NCBI GenBank assembly: GCA_903870015.1
Contig: CAIQBE010000026.1
Coordinates: 1 to 45,244 of the forward strand
Direction: 5' to 3'
Origin: an uncultured Thiotrichales bacterium
Lineage (GTDB): Bacteria; Pseudomonadota; Gammaproteobacteria; Francisellales; CACEW01
Length of the DNA stretch: 45,244 bases
Positions 41,997 to 45,244 of the stretch are shown here, piece by piece (positions within the stretch are counted from its first letter, which is position 1; each line of letters begins with the position of its first letter). The notes beneath the pieces were generated by a model that ran no database searches, had not been told where the DNA came from, and was given only the letters and a program-made list of their open reading frames with translations. Made by a program: the position numbers and the translations under genes.

Positions 41997-42578
41997 ATGA
42001 GTATGAATGGGCTGATTATTGTTGCACTTATTGTTGTTGTTTTTGTTTATATTATTTCAATTTATAACCGCTTAATAGCAATGATTGAGGCAGTGCGTAA
42101 TAACCAAAAGCAAATCGATATTCAGTTAGATCGTCGATACAAGGTGTTTCAGTCTTTGCTTGAGGTTGTTAAAAAATATATGGATTATGAAAAATCCACT
42201 CTTAAAGATGTTGTGGCTTTAAGAAATCAGGCCCAAAGTGCTAAAGCTTCCGGTGATGCTGCGGGTATGATGCAGGCTGAAAATAAAATTTCTGGAGTTT
42301 TGTCCTCAGGATTGAATGTTGTGTTTGAGCAATATCCAGATTTAAAGGCCAATCAAAATGCTATGCAGTTGCAAGAAGAAATTGTCAGTACTGAAAATAA
42401 ATTAGCGTTTTCTAAGCAAGCTTTAAATGATAGTATCGAACGCTATAATGCCTTGAAAAAATCGTTTTTCCAGGCCATTATTGTTAAGCTTTTTGGTAAT
42501 CTTAATCAAGACTTTCCTTATTGGCAGCTTGATGCGGACACTGTGAAGCAGCAAGAAAATTTCACTGTTAAATTTTAA
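41997..42578 (+). CDS. lemA: LemA-family membrane protein
   Basis: The 193-residue protein has one N-terminal membrane helix (about 5-23), followed by the long helical LemA domain. The opening SIYNRLIAMIEAVRNNQKQIDIQLDRRYKVFQSLLEVVKKYMDYEKSTL and late ENKLAFSKQALNDSIERYNALKKSF are typical. The biochemical role of LemA is unclear. It is often encoded next to M48 peptidases, as here (9-base gap), and the pair probably works together at the membrane. Confidence 0.93.
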   Translation: MSMNGLIIVALIVVVFVYIISIYNRLIAMIEAVRNNQKQIDIQLDRRYKVFQSLLEVVKKYMDYEKSTLKDVVALRNQAQSAKASGDAAGMMQAENKISGVLSSGLNVVFEQYPDLKANQNAMQLQEEIVSTENKLAFSKQALNDSIERYNALKKSFFQAIIVKLFGNLNQDFPYWQLDADTVKQQENFTVKF

Positions 42579-42587
42579 TTTAAGATT

Positions 42588-43631
42588 ATGGCAAATCTTC
42601 AGGATTTTCATCAGGGCACAACGGATTGGCGCCAGGTTATTAAGCAAAATCAGCATCGCACTTATTGGGTGGTCTTGACGTATTTATTAATTTACGCTGC
42701 CATTGGCTTGTTGTTTGATCTTTATAGTGCCTCGGGGCTTTATCCGCAATATCCCTTATCGACCCTTACCGTTATGTTGCTGACGTTCAAAATTATGCCG
42801 GTCTGGACTTTGTTAGCTTTCGCGCTTGCGGCCATTTGTATTTATATCACTTTTGCCTCTTATGATAAATTGATGCTCATGGGGACGGAGTCTTTTGAGA
42901 TTACGCCTACTACCGCGCGTTCGGTCTTGGAGCAGCAACTGTATAATGTGGTTGAAGAAATGAAAATTGCAGCCGGGATGCCGTATATGCCTCGTGTGTT
43001 TATCATTGAAGCCGATTATATGAATGCTTTTGCTTCGGGTTTTAGTGAAAAATCCGCAATGATTGCAATTACTCGAGGCCTAGCGCTTAAGCTTAATCGT
43101 GCAGAGTTGCAAGCGGTGTTGGCGCATGAATTGAGTCATATTCGCCATATGGATATTCGCTTAACTTTATTTGCTTCGGTTTTGAGTAATCTGATTTTAA
43201 TGCTGATTGATGTGTTATTTTGGAGTATGTTGTTTGGGGGTGGTAATCGTGATCGTGAAGAGGGAAGATCACGTAATAACTTATTTATGATTATCATGGT
43301 ATTGCGTTATCTTTTGCCGCTGATTACCATGTTGCTGATGCTTTATTTGAGTCGTACCCGTGAATATATGGCCGATAGTGGTGCGGTTGAGTTGATGCGT
43401 GATAATGAGCCTTTGGCTCGGGCCCTGCTCAAAATTCAGGGGGATCATGAGAGCCACAAAGAGGATTATCAGCAGGCTTATCAAAATACGGCGCATGAAC
43501 AAGTACGTAATCAGGCGTATATTTATGATCCTTCTCAGGCTGGTATTGGTGGTTTGGGCGGTGGTAATTTGTTTTCGACGCATCCTGCTATTGTTGATCG
43601 CTTAAAGGCTTTGGGTTTTAATAAGAAATAA
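42588..43631 (+). CDS. HtpX-like M48 zinc metalloprotease
   Basis: The 347-residue membrane protein has two N-terminal hydrophobic segments (about 26-50, 68-92) and an M48 protease domain with HELSH (His180, Glu181, His184). Glu259 in SRTREYMADSGAVEL is the third zinc ligand; two more membrane segments lie between them. The active site should face the cytoplasm, cleaving misfolded membrane proteins. It is longer than E. coli HtpX and paired with lemA, as is common in this lemA-linked branch. The stop overlaps a possible start of the next gene. Confidence 0.93.
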   Translation: MANLQDFHQGTTDWRQVIKQNQHRTYWVVLTYLLIYAAIGLLFDLYSASGLYPQYPLSTLTVMLLTFKIMPVWTLLAFALAAICIYITFASYDKLMLMGTESFEITPTTARSVLEQQLYNVVEEMKIAAGMPYMPRVFIIEADYMNAFASGFSEKSAMIAITRGLALKLNRAELQAVLAHELSHIRHMDIRLTLFASVLSNLILMLIDVLFWSMLFGGGNRDREEGRSRNNLFMIIMVLRYLLPLITMLLMLYLSRTREYMADSGAVELMRDNEPLARALLKIQGDHESHKEDYQQAYQNTAHEQVRNQAYIYDPSQAGIGGLGGGNLFSTHPAIVDRLKALGFNKK

Positions 43632-43648
43632 TGCTAGAGGGGCATATC

Positions 43649-45010
43649 ATGAAAAATCCCCAGGTAATTTTTGCTTATTTTTTATGTGCATTGGGTTTTT
43701 TAATTTCAGCTTATTGGTTTTATCCTGGCTATATGTCCTATGATGCTGAGATTCAGCTTTTACAAGCGCTGCATTTTCAGTTTAGTAATACCCATCCGCC
43801 GATCATGGCTTTTGTTTGGCATTATTTGATATTACTAACTCCAAAAGGCTTTAGTTTTGCTTTGGTGATGTTTTTATTTCAATTATTTTTGTTATGGGTT
43901 TCTCTGGCTTTGTGGGTTTATCTTTTAGCTAAGAAAGAGTGTTGCCATTTATGGTTGCTTCCTTTGGTCGGTTTGTTTCCGAATATTGTGATTCTGAATG
44001 CGTTTATTTGGAAAGATGTTCAAATGGGTAATAGTTTATTGTTAGCCCTTACTTTGTGGGTATTGTTGCGTGAGGGGGTACGTACCGAATATTTAAAAGT
44101 TATCGTGGCGATTCTGATGGTGCTTTTAGTGTTTTATGCCTTTTGTTTGCGACATGAGGCGGTGCTTGTATGTTTACCTGTTTTTTATTTATGGGCGGAA
44201 TCTTTGGCGGGGCGTAAGTGGTTTACTCGTGGGTTGCTTACCTTGGGGTTGCTTTTGACTTTTAGTGCGGGTTCCTGGCTTTTTCAAAAAATGTTGTCGA
44301 CCCATGAAGATTACCCGGCGCAGCAGGTAATGTTTTATGATCTTGCGAGTTTATCGATTAAAGAAAATCGCATGCTTATCCCTCTTGATAATTGTAGTCA
44401 TTCAAGCACTTGTTTTGAGGATGTACGTAAAAATTATGATCCCAATAGTGCCATATCTATTTTGACTGATTTTACAATGGGGGTTCCTACACCTGCTTGG
44501 TTTTATCAACTTAAAACGCCGGATTTTGATGTTAGACCTTTGCAATGGACGTATGATGCTTCCAGGTATCAGCAACTTGAAATTGCATGGTTTCATGCTA
44601 TTGCCGATCATCCGGGGCTTTACCTGCAAGAGCGGGGGCGGTTTTTTTGGGGTGGATTGTCTTATGTTAAATTTTTTTATGGTATTAAATTTATGGCTCT
44701 GTCGCATGCAAATTTTTTAGGGCACTTGCTTTTTTCTGTTTATGGGCTTTTGTCAGGGGTTTTTTTCTTTGGTTTTACCATGTGGTTTTGGTTTGGTTTG
44801 AATATTGTTATGTTGTTTTTTTTGCACATTAAAGCAGATCGATCTTTTTTTTACGTTTTTGTTAAAGCGATGCTATTGTCCGGATTGGTTTTGTATTTAT
44901 CCCATTTTATTGCGGCAGTTACCAATGAATTTCGATATTCTTATTGGATGATGCTTGCGACTTTGTTTAGTTTTGTTTTGTTGTTTATTAATAGAAAGAC
45001 TGCTGCATAA
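43649..45010 (+). CDS. Polytopic membrane protein, GT-C glycosyltransferase-like
   Basis: The 453-residue protein has about 11 hydrophobic segments. An early periplasmic loop WFYPGYMSYDAEIQLLQALHFQFSNTHPPIMAFVWH resembles the acidic loop of GT-C enzymes. RHEAVLVCLPVFYLW and a closing NEFRYSYWM also recall such families. A soluble loop (about 220-310) contains a cysteine pair, possibly disulfide-bonded in the periplasm. The ATG at 43649 is preferred for AGAGGGG upstream; an alternative ATG at 43631 overlaps the protease stop. Function is inferred only as envelope glycan synthesis. Confidence 0.75.
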   Translation: MKNPQVIFAYFLCALGFLISAYWFYPGYMSYDAEIQLLQALHFQFSNTHPPIMAFVWHYLILLTPKGFSFALVMFLFQLFLLWVSLALWVYLLAKKECCHLWLLPLVGLFPNIVILNAFIWKDVQMGNSLLLALTLWVLLREGVRTEYLKVIVAILMVLLVFYAFCLRHEAVLVCLPVFYLWAESLAGRKWFTRGLLTLGLLLTFSAGSWLFQKMLSTHEDYPAQQVMFYDLASLSIKENRMLIPLDNCSHSSTCFEDVRKNYDPNSAISILTDFTMGVPTPAWFYQLKTPDFDVRPLQWTYDASRYQQLEIAWFHAIADHPGLYLQERGRFFWGGLSYVKFFYGIKFMALSHANFLGHLLFSVYGLLSGVFFFGFTMWFWFGLNIVMLFFLHIKADRSFFYVFVKAMLLSGLVLYLSHFIAAVTNEFRYSYWMMLATLFSFVLLFINRKTAA

Positions 45011-45019
45011 CCCCTTTCC

Positions 45020-45052
45020 GGCGTCATCCTTAAGGCTGATTGATAACCCAGG
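45020..45052. repeat. REP-like half element after the last gene
   Basis: GGCGTCATCCT at 45020-45030 and ACCCAGG at 45046-45052 are the outer flanks of the REP family with a short unpaired centre. It lies immediately upstream of the larger element at 45065 and suggests serial insertion or duplication. Confidence 0.5.
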
Positions 45053-45064
45053 TGCCCTCTCCCT

Positions 45065-45240
45065 GGCGTCATCCTTCGAATTTTGCGGAGCAAAATTGCG
45101 GAGGATCCAGTTTTTACTAGCATGCAGCGTAGCTGCATTCATTGCATGATTAGGGAAGGGTTGAATGCAGCTACGCTGCATGCGATTGGGTCCTGGTTCC
45201 TCCGCAAAAATTGCTGCGCAATTTTTCGAAGGATGACGCC
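45065..45240. repeat. Compound nested palindrome (REP pair around a perfect hairpin)
   Basis: An outer imperfect inverted repeat pairs 45065-45110 with 45193-45240; both arms carry GGCGTCATCCTTCGAA and a GAGGATCCAG-like inner end. Each arm also has its own internal hairpin (for example TTTTGCGGAGCAAAA). Inside lies a perfect 22-bp inverted repeat, 45120-45141 with 45162-45183, around a 20-base loop. The whole could fold as one long hairpin of about 176 bases. No reading frame of note is inside, so it resembles a non-coding MITE- or REP-like element. Confidence 0.8.
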
Positions 45241-45244
45241 GGGG

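Noticed and set aside
1..45244. tRNA, rRNA or riboswitch genes
   Set aside because: Intergenic regions were all short and none showed a cloverleaf, conserved T-loop or known aptamer pattern.

Overview
The window (45,244 bases, AT-leaning) reads as the chromosome of a gammaproteobacterium, most likely of the Legionellales (Legionella/Coxiella-like) or a similar host-associated lineage. This placement is inference from gene content: housekeeping genes of gammaproteobacterial type (clpA-clpS, icd, typA, mnmG, rnr, waaC, apaH, trmJ-iscS) sit beside mevalonate-pathway genes (an HMG-CoA synthase/mevalonate kinase fusion and a type I IPP isomerase) and eukaryotic-like repeat proteins (one armadillo-repeat and two ankyrin-repeat proteins). 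No rRNA, tRNA, CRISPR array, prophage or insertion sequence was seen, and no gene-free stretch exceeds 300 bases.

Layout. 1-274: a 37-bp tandem repeat array and a REP-like palindrome. 275-5012 (minus): clpA, clpS and icd as one operon, then a lipoprotein transglycosylase. 5225-7063 (plus): a large armadillo-repeat protein. 7102-10394 (minus): typA, rlmH and a DUF1338 gene. 10524-11036 (plus): a small membrane protein. 11048-14265 (minus): two prepilin-like proteins, then the HMG-CoA synthase/mevalonate kinase fusion. 14469-16223 (plus): a secreted GH18 chitinase. 16263-18787 (minus): PAP2 phosphatase, trmJ and iscS-like. 18865-23084 (plus): ung, a lone ABC ATPase, a receiver-domain protein, a yqhD-like dehydrogenase and idi, the last apparently starting at AUU. 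23316-23872 (plus): a higBA toxin-antitoxin pair with a visible palindromic operator. 23960-26052 (minus): an unrecognised 431-residue protein overlapping apaH. 26145-31760 (minus): five overlapping or closely packed envelope genes (UPF0104-type membrane protein, GT9, GT39, membrane-anchored dual-specificity phosphatase, GT39). 31842-37231 (plus): two small membrane proteins with matching leaders, mnmG, and two paralogous ankyrin proteins, closed by a strong terminator. 37415-45010 (plus): dps, waaC-like, ridA, rnr, an alpha/beta hydrolase, lemA, an htpX-like protease and a polytopic membrane protein. 45011-45244: nested REP-like palindromes of the same family as those at the left end.

How the genes work together. 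The icd-clpS-clpA block couples central metabolism to ClpAP proteolysis. The fusion enzyme and Idi cover the start, middle and end of mevalonate-derived isoprenoid synthesis; the missing steps (reductase, phosphomevalonate kinase, decarboxylase) must lie elsewhere. The 26-32 kb operon, the waaC-like gene and the last membrane protein point to construction or modification of LPS or another surface glycan. The ARM protein, ankyrin proteins, small membrane proteins and chitinase are the accessory, possibly host-directed layer. The strongest candidates for something undescribed are the HMGS-MVK fusion, the AUU-initiated idi, the glycosyltransferase/phosphatase envelope operon, and a dispersed palindrome family whose flanks are conserved while the central stem differs from copy to copy.
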